A DNA stretch of 64,000 bases. Origin: Modicisalibacter muralis. Lineage in GTDB: Bacteria > Pseudomonadota > Gammaproteobacteria > Pseudomonadales > Halomonadaceae. The translations under genes and the position numbers were made by a program. Location of the stretch: positions 124,001 through 188,000 of the forward strand of contig NZ_FNGI01000002.1 in NCBI RefSeq assembly GCF_900102945.1, given 5' to 3'. The notes under the pieces are model-generated. The model was not told the DNA's origin, ran no database searches, and saw only the letters and a list, made by a program, of their open reading frames with translations. This document shows, piece after piece, positions 40,805 through 50,051 of the stretch (position 1 is its first letter; each line of letters begins with the position of its first letter).

Positions 40805-42079
40805 ATGACAATTCTCATGAGCCTGGTGGGGATGATGACGCTCGTCCTCATCGCCATCGCGTTTTCCTACAACCGCCGCGCGATCCGCCTGCGCACCGTG
40901 GGCGGCGCGTTCGCCATCCAGGCCGGCATCGGTGCCTTCGTGCTCTACGTGCCGATCGGCCAGGACGTACTGCAGACCATCTCCAATGGCGTCAGCCAGG
41001 TAGTGACCTACGCCAACGACGGCATCAGTTTCCTGTTCGGCGGGCTGTCGGAACCCGAATCCGTGGGCTTCGTCTTCGCCATCAAGGTGCTCCCGGTGAT
41101 CATCTTCTTCTCGTCGCTGATCGCCGTGCTCTACTATATAGGCATCATGCAGTGGATCATTCGCCTGCTCGGCGGTGCTCTGCAGAAGGCCCTGGGCACC
41201 TCGCGTACCGAATCGATGTCGGCGACGGCCAACATCTTCGTCGGCCAGACCGAGGCTCCGCTGGTGGTGCGCCCTTTCATCTCGCGCATGACCTCGTCGC
41301 AACTGTTCGCGGTGATGTGCGGCGGCCTGGCCTCGGTAGCCGGCTCGGTGCTGGCCGGCTACGCGGCGCTCGGCATCCCCATGGAATACCTGGTGGCTGC
41401 TTCCTTCATGGCGGCTCCTGGGGGCCTGCTATTCGCCAAGTTGATCATGCCCGAGACCGATCGCCCCGAAGACGATATTTCCCATGCCATGGAGCGCATC
41501 GAGGACGAGGACCACCCCACCAACATCATCGATGCCGCCGCCACCGGGGCCACCTCAGGGCTCATGCTGGCGGCCAACGTCGGCGCCATGTTGCTCGCCT
41601 TCATCGGCCTGATCGCGCTGATCAACGGCGTGCTCGGCGGCATCGGCGGCTGGGTCGGCATGGACAACCTGAGCCTGGAACTGCTGCTCGGCTGGTTGTT
41701 CTCGCCGCTCGCCTTCCTGCTCGGCATTCCCTGGGAGGAAGCCACTCTCGCCGGTTCCTTCATCGGCCAGAAACTGGTGGTCAACGAGTTCGTTGCCTAT
41801 ATCAACCTCGCGCCGTATATCGATGGCGAGCAGGTGGTGGCGGCCACCGGCCAGACGATGACACCGTATACCGTAGCGGTACTGTCCTTCGCCCTGTGCG
41901 GCTTCGCCAACCTGTCGTCCATTGCCATCCTGCTCGGCGGCTTGGGCAGCATCGCCCCCAACCGGCGTCAGGAGATCGCCCGTTATGGGCTCAAGGCCGT
42001 GCTGGCCGGTACCCTGTCCAACCTGATGTCGGCGTCTATCGCCGGGTTCTTCCTCGCCCTGTCGGCGATGGGCGGCTGA
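40805..42079 (+). CDS. nupC: Concentrative nucleoside transporter, NupC
   Basis: This 424-residue inner-membrane protein belongs to the CNT family and brings in nucleosides with H+ or Na+. Landmarks are [40 protein letters not shown], and [15 protein letters not shown] with the [18 protein letters not shown]-like segment near the end. It follows tsx by 55 bases and passes nucleosides to the Deo enzymes encoded next. Confidence 0.95.
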   Translation: MTILMSLVGMMTLVLIAIAFSYNRRAIRLRTVGGAFAIQAGIGAFVLYVPIGQDVLQTISNGVSQVVTYANDGISFLFGGLSEPESVGFVFAIKVLPVIIFFSSLIAVLYYIGIMQWIIRLLGGALQKALGTSRTESMSATANIFVGQTEAPLVVRPFISRMTSSQLFAVMCGGLASVAGSVLAGYAALGIPMEYLVAASFMAAPGGLLFAKLIMPETDRPEDDISHAMERIEDEDHPTNIIDAAATGATSGLMLAANVGAMLLAFIGLIALINGVLGGIGGWVGMDNLSLELLLGWLFSPLAFLLGIPWEEATLAGSFIGQKLVVNEFVAYINLAPYIDGEQVVAATGQTMTPYTVAVLSFALCGFANLSSIAILLGGLGSIAPNRRQEIARYGLKAVLAGTLSNLMSASIAGFFLALSAMGG

Positions 42080-42115
42080 GCCCGATCACCGCCGCCTCTT
42101 TCAGAGAACGACACC

Positions 42116-42892
42116 ATGACCGAATTGCAGCACGCGGCGCGCCAGGCCCTGGCACTGATGGACCTGACCAGCCTCAACGACGACGACAGCGACGCCGCCA
42201 TCGTCGCCCTGTGCCACCAGGCCAATACACCGCTGGGCACGCCCGCCGCGCTATGCCTTTATGCCCCGTTCATCGCCACCGCCCACCGGGAACTGGCCGC
42301 CCTGGGGCTGGCGGACAGCGTCAGGATCGCCAGCGTGGCCAACTTTCCCGATGGCGCTAGCGGCATCGAGCGGGCCGTGCGCGATACCCGCAACGCCGTG
42401 ATTCGTGGCGCCGACGAGATCGATGTGGTGTTTCCCTATCGTGCGCTGCTCAGTAGCGACGAAACCGCCGGCCGCGCCCTGGTCGAAGCCTGCCGCGAGG
42501 CCTGTGGCGAGCGCACGCTCAAGGTGATCCTCGAGACCGGCGAGTTGAAGGAGCCAGCGTTGATCCGCCGGGCCAGCGAACTGGCCATCGCCGCCGGCGC
42601 GGATTTTCTCAAGACCTCCACCGGCAAGGTCGCGGTCAACGCCACCCTCGAGGCGACCGAGATCATGCTCGTCGCGATCCGCGACAGCGGCCGCGACGTC
42701 GGCTTCAAGGCCGCCGGCGGCGTGCGCAGCGCCGAGGACGCCAAGGCCTATCTCGACCTGGCCGCGCGGCTGATGGGCGACGCCTGGCTTACCCCGGCGC
42801 ACTTTCGCTTCGGCGCCTCCAGCCTGTTGGATAACCTGCTGACGACGCTGGGCGTCGAGCGAGACGCCGGCGTCAGCGCAGGAGATTACTGA
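42116..42892 (+). CDS. deoC: Deoxyribose-phosphate aldolase DeoC
   Basis: This 258-residue class I aldolase splits deoxyribose-5-phosphate into acetaldehyde and glyceraldehyde-3-phosphate. The Schiff-base lysine is in [18 protein letters not shown], the proton-relay lysine in [11 protein letters not shown], and [12 protein letters not shown] is the conserved aspartate block. Its stop overlaps the deoA ATG (base 42892). Confidence 0.95.
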   Translation: MTELQHAARQALALMDLTSLNDDDSDAAIVALCHQANTPLGTPAALCLYAPFIATAHRELAALGLADSVRIASVANFPDGASGIERAVRDTRNAVIRGADEIDVVFPYRALLSSDETAGRALVEACREACGERTLKVILETGELKEPALIRRASELAIAAGADFLKTSTGKVAVNATLEATEIMLVAIRDSGRDVGFKAAGGVRSAEDAKAYLDLAARLMGDAWLTPAHFRFGASSLLDNLLTTLGVERDAGVSAGDY

Positions 42893-44226
42893 TGCTGCCC
42901 CAGGAACTCATTCGCCGTAAGCGCGACGGCGAGGAGCTCTCTTCCACGCAGATTCGCCGCTTCGTCGCCGGCATCGCCGACGGCTCGATCGGCGATGGGC
43001 AGATCGGCGCCTTCGCCATGGCGGTGTTCCTCAACGACATGAGCATGGACGAGTGCGTCGCGCTGACCACCAGCATTCGCGACTCCGGAGGGACCCTCGA
43101 CTGGCGTGGGCTCGACCTGCCGGGCCCGGTGCTAGACAAGCACTCCACCGGCGGCGTCGGCGACCTGGTATCGCTGGTGCTGGGGCCCTGGATCGCCGCC
43201 TGCGGAGGCCACGTGCCGATGATCTCCGGGCGCGGCCTGGGCCATACCGGCGGGACCCTGGACAAGCTGGAGTCGATTCCCGGCTACGACATCACCCCCA
43301 GTAACGCCACCTTCCGCAGTCTGGTCGAAGAGGTCGGCGTGGCAATCATCGGTCAGACCGGCAGCCTGGCCACCGCCGACAAGCGCCTGTACGGAGTGCG
43401 CGACGTCACCGCCACGGTGGAGTCGATTCCGCTGATCGTCGCCTCGATCCTCGGCAAGAAGCTGGCCTGTGGCCTCGATGCGCTGGTCATGGACGTCAAG
43501 GTCGGCAGCGGCGCCTTCATGCCCACGCCCGCTGCCTCGCGCGAACTCGCCGAGGCCATCGTCGCGGTCGCCGGCTGTGCCGGCACGCCGACCACCGCGC
43601 TGCTCACCGACATGAACCAGGTACTGGCGAGTTGCGCCGGCAACGCGCTGGAAGTTCGCGAGGCCATCGCCCTGCTCACCGGCGAAGTGCGCGAGGGGCG
43701 GCTGTTCGAGGTCTCCCGGGAGCTAGCTTGTGAAATGCTACTGGCGGGCAACCTGGCCGATTCACGGGCTCAGGCGCTCGACCGGCTCGACGGTGCCCTG
43801 CGTTCAGGGGCCGCCGCAGAGCGTTTCGCGCGCATGATCGCCAGCCTGGGCGGTCCGGCGGATTTTCTCGAACGTCACGACCTCTACCTGCCGCATGCGC
43901 CGGTGACACGTGCCGTGCATGCCCCTCGCGCCGGCGTCGTTCAGGCCATGGACACTCGCGCGCTGGGCATGGCGGTGGTCGAACTCGGCGGCGGCCGGTT
44001 ACAGGCCGGCGCGGCCATCGACCACGCCGTGGGCCTCTCGCGCCTCGCCGCCATCGGCGAGACGGTCGATGACAAGCGTCCCCTGGCGCTGATTCACGCC
44101 CGCTGCGAGACCGACGCCGAGCGTGCTAGCGCGCGGCTGCGGGAGGTCGTTACCGTCGCGCCGCAGCCGGTCGTCGCTCCGTCACTGATTCATGGCGTCA
44201 TACGCCCACGCGAGGTTCGTTCATGA
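42892..44226 (+). CDS. deoA: Thymidine phosphorylase DeoA
   Basis: This 444-residue enzyme phosphorolyses thymidine and deoxyuridine to the base plus deoxyribose-1-phosphate. The family signature is [52 protein letters not shown]. The gene overlaps deoC at its start and deoB by 4 bases (ATGA) at its end, so the three are coupled. Confidence 0.96.
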   Translation: MLPQELIRRKRDGEELSSTQIRRFVAGIADGSIGDGQIGAFAMAVFLNDMSMDECVALTTSIRDSGGTLDWRGLDLPGPVLDKHSTGGVGDLVSLVLGPWIAACGGHVPMISGRGLGHTGGTLDKLESIPGYDITPSNATFRSLVEEVGVAIIGQTGSLATADKRLYGVRDVTATVESIPLIVASILGKKLACGLDALVMDVKVGSGAFMPTPAASRELAEAIVAVAGCAGTPTTALLTDMNQVLASCAGNALEVREAIALLTGEVREGRLFEVSRELACEMLLAGNLADSRAQALDRLDGALRSGAAAERFARMIASLGGPADFLERHDLYLPHAPVTRAVHAPRAGVVQAMDTRALGMAVVELGGGRLQAGAAIDHAVGLSRLAAIGETVDDKRPLALIHARCETDAERASARLREVVTVAPQPVVAPSLIHGVIRPREVRS

Positions 44227-44692
44227 GACGCGCCATCGTCCTGGTCCTGGACTCCTTTGGCATCGGCGCCACCGCGGATGCCGCTGCCTTCGGCGATGCC
44301 GGCGCCGACACCCTCGGCCATATCGCCAGTGCCTGCGCTCGCCGTCGCGGGCCGCTGTCACTGCCCAACCTGGCGCGCCTGGGGCTGTTTCATGCCCACC
44401 GCGAGAGTACCGGGGCCTGGGCCGAGGGCGTCACGATTCTCGATGTCGTCACCGGCGCCTACGGCTACGCCCGCGAACTCTCCTCCAGCAAGGACACTCC
44501 TTCCGGCCACTGGGAAATCGCCGGCGTGCCGGTGCTCTTCGACTGGGGCTATTTCGAACCGTGGGGGCCTCGCTACCACCCGGCTCGCTCGGGGCGCGCG
44601 AGACCTTCGCCGACATCGGCCAGACGCTCGCCGACTACTTTGGCCTGAGCCCCACGGCGCATGGCCGCTCCTTCCTGCCATCCATCGACTGA
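44223..44692 (+). pseudogene. deoB: Phosphopentomutase deoB with large internal deletion
   Basis: The first 111 residues ([20 protein letters not shown], with the D10 metal site, through [20 protein letters not shown] and DWGYF) match DeoB. After about base 44556 the frame runs into unrelated sequence. In another frame, about 44576-44692 encodes the DeoB C terminus ([23 protein letters not shown], ending SFLPSID). Compared with the 407-residue E. coli enzyme about 250 codons are gone, including the catalytic threonine and most metal ligands. The gene can no longer interconvert deoxyribose-1- and -5-phosphate. The flanking deoA and cdd genes are intact. Confidence 0.9.
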
Positions 44693-44703
44693 CGGTACCG
44701 AGC

Positions 44704-45168
44704 ATGACGCCACCCATCGACCCGACGCTCTGGCAACACCTCGTCACGCTTCGCGGGCATGCCTATACGCCCTATTCCCGGCATCCCGTCGCCGCCGTGC
44801 TGGAAACGCCGGCCGGCCAACGCCATGCCGGCTGCAACGTCGAGATCGCCAACTACAAGGGACTGTGCGCGGAGGCCAGCGCCATTGCCGCCATGGTCTC
44901 GGCGGGAGAACGCGACATCGCCGCACTCTATGTCCTCGGGCCCGGCGAACAGCTCTGCACGCCCTGCGGCGACTGTCGCCAGCGCATTCGTGATTTCGCC
45001 TCGCCGCGCACACGTATCCACGTACTCGGCGCCCATGGCGAGGTTCTCAAGTCCTATCGCATGGAGGAACTGCTGCCCGACTCCTTCGGCCCCGAGAACA
45101 TCGGTCAACCCTCGGCCATGACACACGCTAGCCACGTTACTCGAAGCGACGTCGCAGGTAGCGGTTGA
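44704..45168 (+). CDS. cdd: Cytidine deaminase
   Basis: This 154-residue enzyme converts (deoxy)cytidine to (deoxy)uridine, feeding the nucleoside pathway. The zinc site is visible as CAEASAI and PCGDCRQRI; SRHPVAAVLETPAG and NVEIANYKG form the substrate pocket. The size fits the tetrameric class. The last 32 bases overlap on the opposite strand with the end of the glutaredoxin gene. Confidence 0.93.
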   Translation: MTPPIDPTLWQHLVTLRGHAYTPYSRHPVAAVLETPAGQRHAGCNVEIANYKGLCAEASAIAAMVSAGERDIAALYVLGPGEQLCTPCGDCRQRIRDFASPRTRIHVLGAHGEVLKSYRMEELLPDSFGPENIGQPSAMTHASHVTRSDVAGSG

Positions 45169-45452
45169 TGTCCTCGGATTCGTACATCCACCTCGTCTGC
45201 CCATCGTCATCGGCGATCCGTAGGCAGGGGACCATGCTGCGCCCCCCCGCCCTCGATCAATTCGTTGCGAAAGTAAGGATGCTGACCCAGGTCGCGCAAC
45301 TCGATCGGCAGGTTCAAGCGCTCGATCTCGTAGCGCACCTTCACGCAGTAGGGACAAAAGCGGGTCTGGTAGAGCGCCAATGACCGGCACTGCCGTTCTA
45401 CCTCGGCCTGCGCCTGGGGCGAGCGCTCCAGCGCCTTGCGCTTACCGAACAT
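45137..45452 (-). pseudogene. Glutaredoxin-like gene with frameshift in a G7 run
   Basis: The minus-strand frame starts MFGKRKALERSPQAQ and holds a glutaredoxin active site C33-P-Y-C36 in ALYQTRFCPYCVKVRYEIERLNL. At a run of seven G (45242-45248, seven C on the plus strand) the frame derails into GAQHGPLPTDRR and stops at 45207. Dropping one G restores a normal end, GGRSMVPCLRI then a SEDI-type C terminus, giving about 104 residues to a stop at 45137. This is either a slippage-prone or dead gene, or a sequencing error. The 3' end overlaps cdd. Confidence 0.8.
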
Positions 45453-45505
45453 GAAAGATCACCGAGCCTTGCCGCTACGTCAACCACAGAGAATGGTGCA
45501 ACGCC

Positions 45506-45712
45506 TCAAGGTCTGTCGGTTCTGTCCGAGCGCCCCGTTTTCGTGGCGTCCTTCAGGTTGCCCTTGGCTTTCTTGGCATCGCCCCGGGACGCCTGTGCCC
45601 GGCCCTTGGCCTCGGTGTCTCTATCTTTCGTTGCCTTGCCGACGGCTTCCTTGGCCTTGCCGGAAGCCTTGTCGATCATGCCTTCCGCCTTGTCGGTCTT
45701 CGAGTCCTTCAT
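45506..45712 (-). CDS. CsbD-like stress protein
   Basis: This 68-residue, highly charged protein (MKDSKTDKAEGMIDKASGKAKEAVGKATKD) has the CsbD signature DKAEGMIDKASGKAKEAVG. Members are small hydrophilic proteins induced in general stress; the molecular role is not known. The gene lies 53 bases upstream, on the same strand, of the glutaredoxin gene. GGAGG-type sequence precedes its ATG. Confidence 0.85.
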   Translation of the reverse strand: MKDSKTDKAEGMIDKASGKAKEAVGKATKDRDTEAKGRAQASRGDAKKAKGNLKDATKTGRSDRTDRP

Positions 45713-45992
45713 GTCATGCCTCCTGGCGTCAATGCCGGTGAGTCATCGTTACGACCGGGAACGGAGCGGTTTTTGCGAACTCCGTTCGCTCAATAAGAGC
45801 GTAGCAGCTACCTGGATTCGCTCAATGCCCTCATCGAGCGACATGACCCTTTAGCCAATGGTCGTAAAGCGACGTTCCTACCGCACCATTGCCGACAACC
45901 AACGATCGTGTTCGTTATACTCAGCGATTCGAATAAAGCATGGCGATCAACGCTATCGTCGCGATTATCGCCAATATCGGTCGGAGTCAGGC

Positions 45993-46850
45993 ATGGCCAA
46001 TACCCGTTTCTCGCCGTTCGAGTTGCTGCTGCTGAAAAGCAGGAACCAGACGGACACCGCTGCCCTGCTGTTGCTGGCCTGGGTCGCGGCCAGCCAGGGC
46101 GAGGTATCGGCAGCGGCCGGGCAGCGCCTGAGTGAATTGGCAGCCGGCTTTCGCCACGGCCATGAACTTCAACCGATTCTGGATGCCGCCAGTCCCCAGG
46201 ATTTCGCCGCCATCCAGCTCGCCGCCGAAGTGCTGCAGAAGGATTGCCACGGCGAAAAGGCCCTGCCTTTCCTGCGCCATGCCATCGCCCTGGCGATGGT
46301 TGACGATAAGCTGGCCGCGGCCACCAACCATGTCCTGCGCTTCCTGGCCGATCTGCTCGGCACCTCGCCGCAACGCTTCAGCCAATTGTTCAGCGAGGTC
46401 GCCGGCGAGGATTTCGGCGCTCCCGACGACCCGAGCCGCGCGGACTACTGGCATGCCCGGGAACGCGCCCGGCAGCAGCAATCCCATCACCAGCATTCTC
46501 ATCAGCATCAACACGAAAGGCAGCATGAGGAGGAGCCTTCTCAACAGCACTCATACCGAGGCTCCTCCCATGGGCAATCGTGGCATCGATCCGAGCGCGA
46601 GAGCGGCTCCTATCGCGCCGACGACCGCCCGCCACCCAGCGATCGAACCCTGCGCGCGCTGACCGTTCTCGGGCTCGAGGCGGATGCCTCGCGCGGCGAT
46701 ATCAAGAAGGCCTATCGCCGCATGGCGCAAATCCACCATCCGGATCGCTTCTTCGCGCGCGGCGAGAACGTCACCGCAGCGGCCTCCCAGCGCTTCCAGA
46801 CAATCAAAAAAGCCTACGAGTACCTGATGCAAGATGCGCGATTTGTATAA
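45993..46850 (+). CDS. TerB-like/J-domain protein with His-rich linker
   Basis: This 285-residue protein has a TerB-like all-helical N domain (about 5-150; LLLLAWVAASQGEVSAAAGQRL, AIALAMVDDKLAAAT), a linker of about 30 residues rich in His, Gln and Glu (about 160-190) and a C-terminal J domain (about 220-285) with intact HPD at 249-251 (IHHPDRFFARG). It should recruit DnaK/Hsp70 to some target, with the linker perhaps binding metal. The domain order recalls DjlA-like proteins, but there is no membrane helix. The next gene overlaps its 3' end by 17 bases. ATG 45993 is used; upstream codons lack family sequence. Confidence 0.85.
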   Translation: MANTRFSPFELLLLKSRNQTDTAALLLLAWVAASQGEVSAAAGQRLSELAAGFRHGHELQPILDAASPQDFAAIQLAAEVLQKDCHGEKALPFLRHAIALAMVDDKLAAATNHVLRFLADLLGTSPQRFSQLFSEVAGEDFGAPDDPSRADYWHARERARQQQSHHQHSHQHQHERQHEEEPSQQHSYRGSSHGQSWHRSERESGSYRADDRPPPSDRTLRALTVLGLEADASRGDIKKAYRRMAQIHHPDRFFARGENVTAAASQRFQTIKKAYEYLMQDARFV

Positions 46851-47253
46851 ACGCCTGGGCGTCGCCAAGAGTGCGTCCGACTCGGAGATATCCGCGGCCA
46901 TCGAGGCCTGCCAGCATACGGTGTTGAAAGCCGAAGCCGCCGTGGTGCTGGAAGGCAAGCCCCGCCGCGAGGAGTACGATCGGCTGCATACGCTGCTGTG
47001 CGACCTCGGGCGCCTGCGAGCGAGGCTCGGGCTCACCCACGGTCAGTACTGGCAAGGCAGTGTCGCCAACGATTTCTCGCTGCCACCGGATAATGAACGC
47101 TCGCGTCACGACGAACTGGTGATCAAGATCGGCCAGGCCGTGTCATTGCACGAAACCTGCCAGCGCCTGCGTCATGGCTTGCCATGGCTGGCCTGCGCCG
47201 GATTCATGACTATCGCCGCGCTGGTCATCGCGATCGGACTGGACGCGTTATGA
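46834..47253 (+). CDS. J-domain-like membrane protein lacking HPD
   Basis: This 139-residue protein begins [26 protein letters not shown], like helix I-II of a J domain, and has [10 protein letters not shown] later, but the HPD tripeptide is absent. A single hydrophobic helix ends it ([22 protein letters not shown]). It overlaps the TerB-J gene by 17 bases and YnfA by 4 bases, so the three are translated together. A plausible role is a membrane anchor or antagonist for the J protein; this is inference. I do not recognise a named family. Confidence 0.7.
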   Translation: MRDLYKRLGVAKSASDSEISAAIEACQHTVLKAEAAVVLEGKPRREEYDRLHTLLCDLGRLRARLGLTHGQYWQGSVANDFSLPPDNERSRHDELVIKIGQAVSLHETCQRLRHGLPWLACAGFMTIAALVIAIGLDAL

Positions 47254-47582
47254 TGGCAGCGTTGGGCACGGCCGGCTTGTTCGTGCTGACCGCCGTGGCC
47301 GAAATCGTCGGCTGCTATCTGCCGTATCTATGGCTCAGGGAGCGCGCGCCGATCTGGGTGTTGCTGCCCGCCGCCGCGTCACTGGCGCTGTTCGTCTGGC
47401 TGTTGAGCCTGCATCCGACCGCCGCCGGGCGGGTCTACGCCGCTTATGGCGGCGTGTACGTGGCCACCGCGCTGGCCTGGCTGTGGCTGGTCGATGGTGT
47501 GCGCCCGCAGTGGCCCGACCTGCTCGGTTCGGCGTTGGCAATCAGCGGCATGGCAATCATCATGCTCGCGCCGCGCGGTTGA
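47250..47582 (+). CDS. ynfA: YnfA/UPF0060 small membrane protein
   Basis: This 110-residue protein has four membrane helices and the UPF0060 landmarks [18 protein letters not shown] and [30 protein letters not shown]. Family members resemble small multidrug-resistance transporters; some export toxic cations. The ATG overlaps the stop of the preceding gene (ATGA). It converges on the MscS-type channel gene with 7 bases between stops. Confidence 0.92.
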   Translation: MMAALGTAGLFVLTAVAEIVGCYLPYLWLRERAPIWVLLPAAASLALFVWLLSLHPTAAGRVYAAYGGVYVATALAWLWLVDGVRPQWPDLLGSALAISGMAIIMLAPRG

Positions 47583-47589
47583 CGAGCCA

Positions 47590-49866
47590 TCATGTCGCCG
47601 CCGCATCGCCATCGCCGCCCCGGGAGATCGAGTCGAGCGAATCCTCCCTGACCTCGACCTTCTTCTCGACCATGGGGGTCTCCAGCACCACGCTCATGCG
47701 CGGCATGGCCACCTCCGTGCCATCGCTGTCGAGGCGCTGCTTGAGGCGCAGGTTGAAGGCGCGCGCCACGTCCCATTGCATCAGCGGGCCGGTACGCATG
47801 CGTACACGCATGATCGCCGCGCCCTGATCGAAGCTCTCGATGCCCTGCAACTCCAGCGGCGACCAGATGTGGTGACGCATCATCGGGTCCTGGCGCAGTT
47901 CGTCGGCGACTTCGCGCACCACATCGATGGCATCGTCGATCTTCATGGTGTGCGGCACACGGATGCGCATCAGCGCGATGCCGTACTCGCGGGCGAAGTT
48001 CTGGATGCCCTTGATCTGGCTGAAAGGGATGATATGCACGATGCCGTCAAGGTCGCGTAGGCGCACGGTGCGCAGGCTGAGTTTTTCCACCGTGCCCATG
48101 TGGCCGCCGACATCGACGAAGTCGTCGATCGACAGCGAATCCTCGATGAGAATGAACATCCCGGTGATCAGGTCCTGCACCAGGGTCTGGGCGCCGAAGC
48201 CGATAGCCAGGCCGATGACCCCGGCGCCAGCCAGTAGCGGCGTGACATTGACGCCCAGATTGGCCAGCCCGACGATCGCGGCAATGGTCACGATGGTGAA
48301 GAAGATCACATTGCGAATTAGCGGCGTGATGGTCTGCGCCCGGGTACTGTGGACGCGCCGGCCGCGCGACTTGGCCGAGACGTTCAGCGCACGCTGAATC
48401 GCGGTATCGGCGAATATCCATACCAGCCATGCCAGCAGCACGGTCAGGATGATGCCGAGCAGTGCCTGGCCGATACGCGCGCTGATCGCGCCACCCTCGC
48501 CGATACCCAGTAACGAAGCGTCCCACACACGCAGCGACAATTCGGCGAAGATCACCCAGAACACGCAATGTGCCAGCGTATAACCGAAGCGTTCGAGGCG
48601 CTGACGATACTGGCTCTTGCGTTTGCGATGCGTGGCTTTTTCGCTGTGACGGCGCAGCACGCCATTGACGACCAGCGTCAACACTAGCAGCGCGGCACAA
48701 ATCAGCGCCTTGGCGAAGGCATCGCCGGCGTCGCCGACGGTGATCAGAATCGCCGCCAGCGAGGCGCCGATCAACAATAACGCCGGGACATGCCATAGCC
48801 GGGCGAGCAGGCGCGTCAGCTCACGCACGCTGGTGGTGTCGCGACGCTGGGCATAGGGGCGATTACGAATCAGATGCTTGACCGGACGCTTGATGCGCAG
48901 CACCAGACGCCCACTGACCAGTCCGGCGAGCACGCTAGCCGACACCGCCAGCCAACCGGCCAGATCCTCGCCCAGCAACGCGGTTAGCTGATCGCTGCTA
49001 ACGGCATCGCCCAACGCCGCCAGGGCACCGATAACGAACAGGCGGCGCAGCGCCTGCTGACGCAGAATCGCCACGGCGACCCGGCGATGGCCCCGAGTGA
49101 ACAGCGAGATCACCACGTCGAATACCGAAGACAGCAACCTTCCACATAACGTGATATAGGCGATTACCAGCACTATGGCGCGTGCCGCCTCGGGCACCGC
49201 CAACCAGCGCAGGCTGGCCAGCATCACTGCGAACGCCAACGCCCACGGCAACACCCTGCGCAGAAAGTGCGCCGCTAACAACCCGGCGCGGGGTTCGGGC
49301 GGCAATACCAGCGGCCAATCCCGGCGCTTGGCGATTAGCCGCCCGGCACCGATCAGCAAGCTAAGCAGCCCAAACCAGACGCCCAACAGAATGCCCGCTT
49401 CGGCCAGGTTGCGCAGCACGCCGATGCGCGTCGTCGAGGTGAACAGCGCTTCGAGATCCTCGAAGGCGTTGCGTGAACGGCGCGCCCAGATATCCAACGG
49501 CGATTGCCCAGCCTTGGCCTTGGCATCGAAATCGCTGAGCGAATCGGCCAGGGCCCCGAGCAGGCCTTGATGCGGCATATCCGTTCCACCGCCCGCTGCC
49601 GACCCGGTCGCTGTGCGCAACTCCTTGAGCTGGGCCAGCAGCTCCTTGCGCTGTGCCTCGTTTTCCAGCGTGGCGATGACCCGGTCCAGCGAATCGCGCA
49701 GCGCCTGGGGGTCCACCGCTTCGCCAGCGCTTTCGCCACTGCCTCCGCCGCCACCCATGCCAGGGATCGACAAGCCCTGCGCTTGGGCAGTAGGCGCTGC
49801 AACCGACAGCATGGCCAGCAACAGCAGCGGCGCGAATACCAAGGTCAGGACGCGAGGGAGCGACAT
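47590..49866 (-). CDS. ybiO: Large MscS-family mechanosensitive channel, YbiO-like
   Basis: This 758-residue protein has a signal peptide (ending TAQAQ), a soluble N domain with heptad-rich stretches (residues about 50-130), about ten membrane helices and the MscS core: pore helix LLAGAGVIGLAIGFGAQTLVQDLITGMFILIEDSLSIDDFVDVGG and the beta domain VEKLSLRTVRLRDLDGIVHIIPFSQI. It should open under hypo-osmotic shock, valuable in a halophile. Start 49866 follows GGAGAGG; length is close to E. coli YbiO. Confidence 0.9.
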   Translation of the reverse strand: MSLPRVLTLVFAPLLLLAMLSVAAPTAQAQGLSIPGMGGGGGSGESAGEAVDPQALRDSLDRVIATLENEAQRKELLAQLKELRTATGSAAGGGTDMPHQGLLGALADSLSDFDAKAKAGQSPLDIWARRSRNAFEDLEALFTSTTRIGVLRNLAEAGILLGVWFGLLSLLIGAGRLIAKRRDWPLVLPPEPRAGLLAAHFLRRVLPWALAFAVMLASLRWLAVPEAARAIVLVIAYITLCGRLLSSVFDVVISLFTRGHRRVAVAILRQQALRRLFVIGALAALGDAVSSDQLTALLGEDLAGWLAVSASVLAGLVSGRLVLRIKRPVKHLIRNRPYAQRRDTTSVRELTRLLARLWHVPALLLIGASLAAILITVGDAGDAFAKALICAALLVLTLVVNGVLRRHSEKATHRKRKSQYRQRLERFGYTLAHCVFWVIFAELSLRVWDASLLGIGEGGAISARIGQALLGIILTVLLAWLVWIFADTAIQRALNVSAKSRGRRVHSTRAQTITPLIRNVIFFTIVTIAAIVGLANLGVNVTPLLAGAGVIGLAIGFGAQTLVQDLITGMFILIEDSLSIDDFVDVGGHMGTVEKLSLRTVRLRDLDGIVHIIPFSQIKGIQNFAREYGIALMRIRVPHTMKIDDAIDVVREVADELRQDPMMRHHIWSPLELQGIESFDQGAAIMRVRMRTGPLMQWDVARAFNLRLKQRLDSDGTEVAMPRMSVVLETPMVEKKVEVREDSLDSISRGGDGDAAAT

Positions 49867-50008
49867 GACACCTCTCCAAACGATTGATCCGGCGGACAGA
49901 GTGCCGTCTGAAAACGACAAAGCCAAGGGGCCGGGCTCATATAGCGCAGCATGCCGGCATCGATGCGCCAGTCAGCGTGGACCCCGCGGACAATAATTAG
50001 CATGCGTA

Positions 50009-50047
50009 GCACGTTTACATACGCTATTGTATGCCATGCACGTTTAC
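50009..50047. repeat. Direct repeats and small inverted repeat before the LpxR-like gene
   Basis: GCACGTTTAC occurs at 50009-50018 and again at 50038-50047. Between them CATAC (50018-50022) and GTATG (50029-50033) form an inverted repeat. The second direct repeat touches the translation start region. This looks like a regulator site, but I do not recognise the motif. Confidence 0.4.
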
Positions 50048-50051
50048 TAAT

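Noticed and set aside
41152-42360. 402-codon plus-strand frame across nupC and deoC
   Set aside because: It is out of frame with both real genes and spans their boundary.
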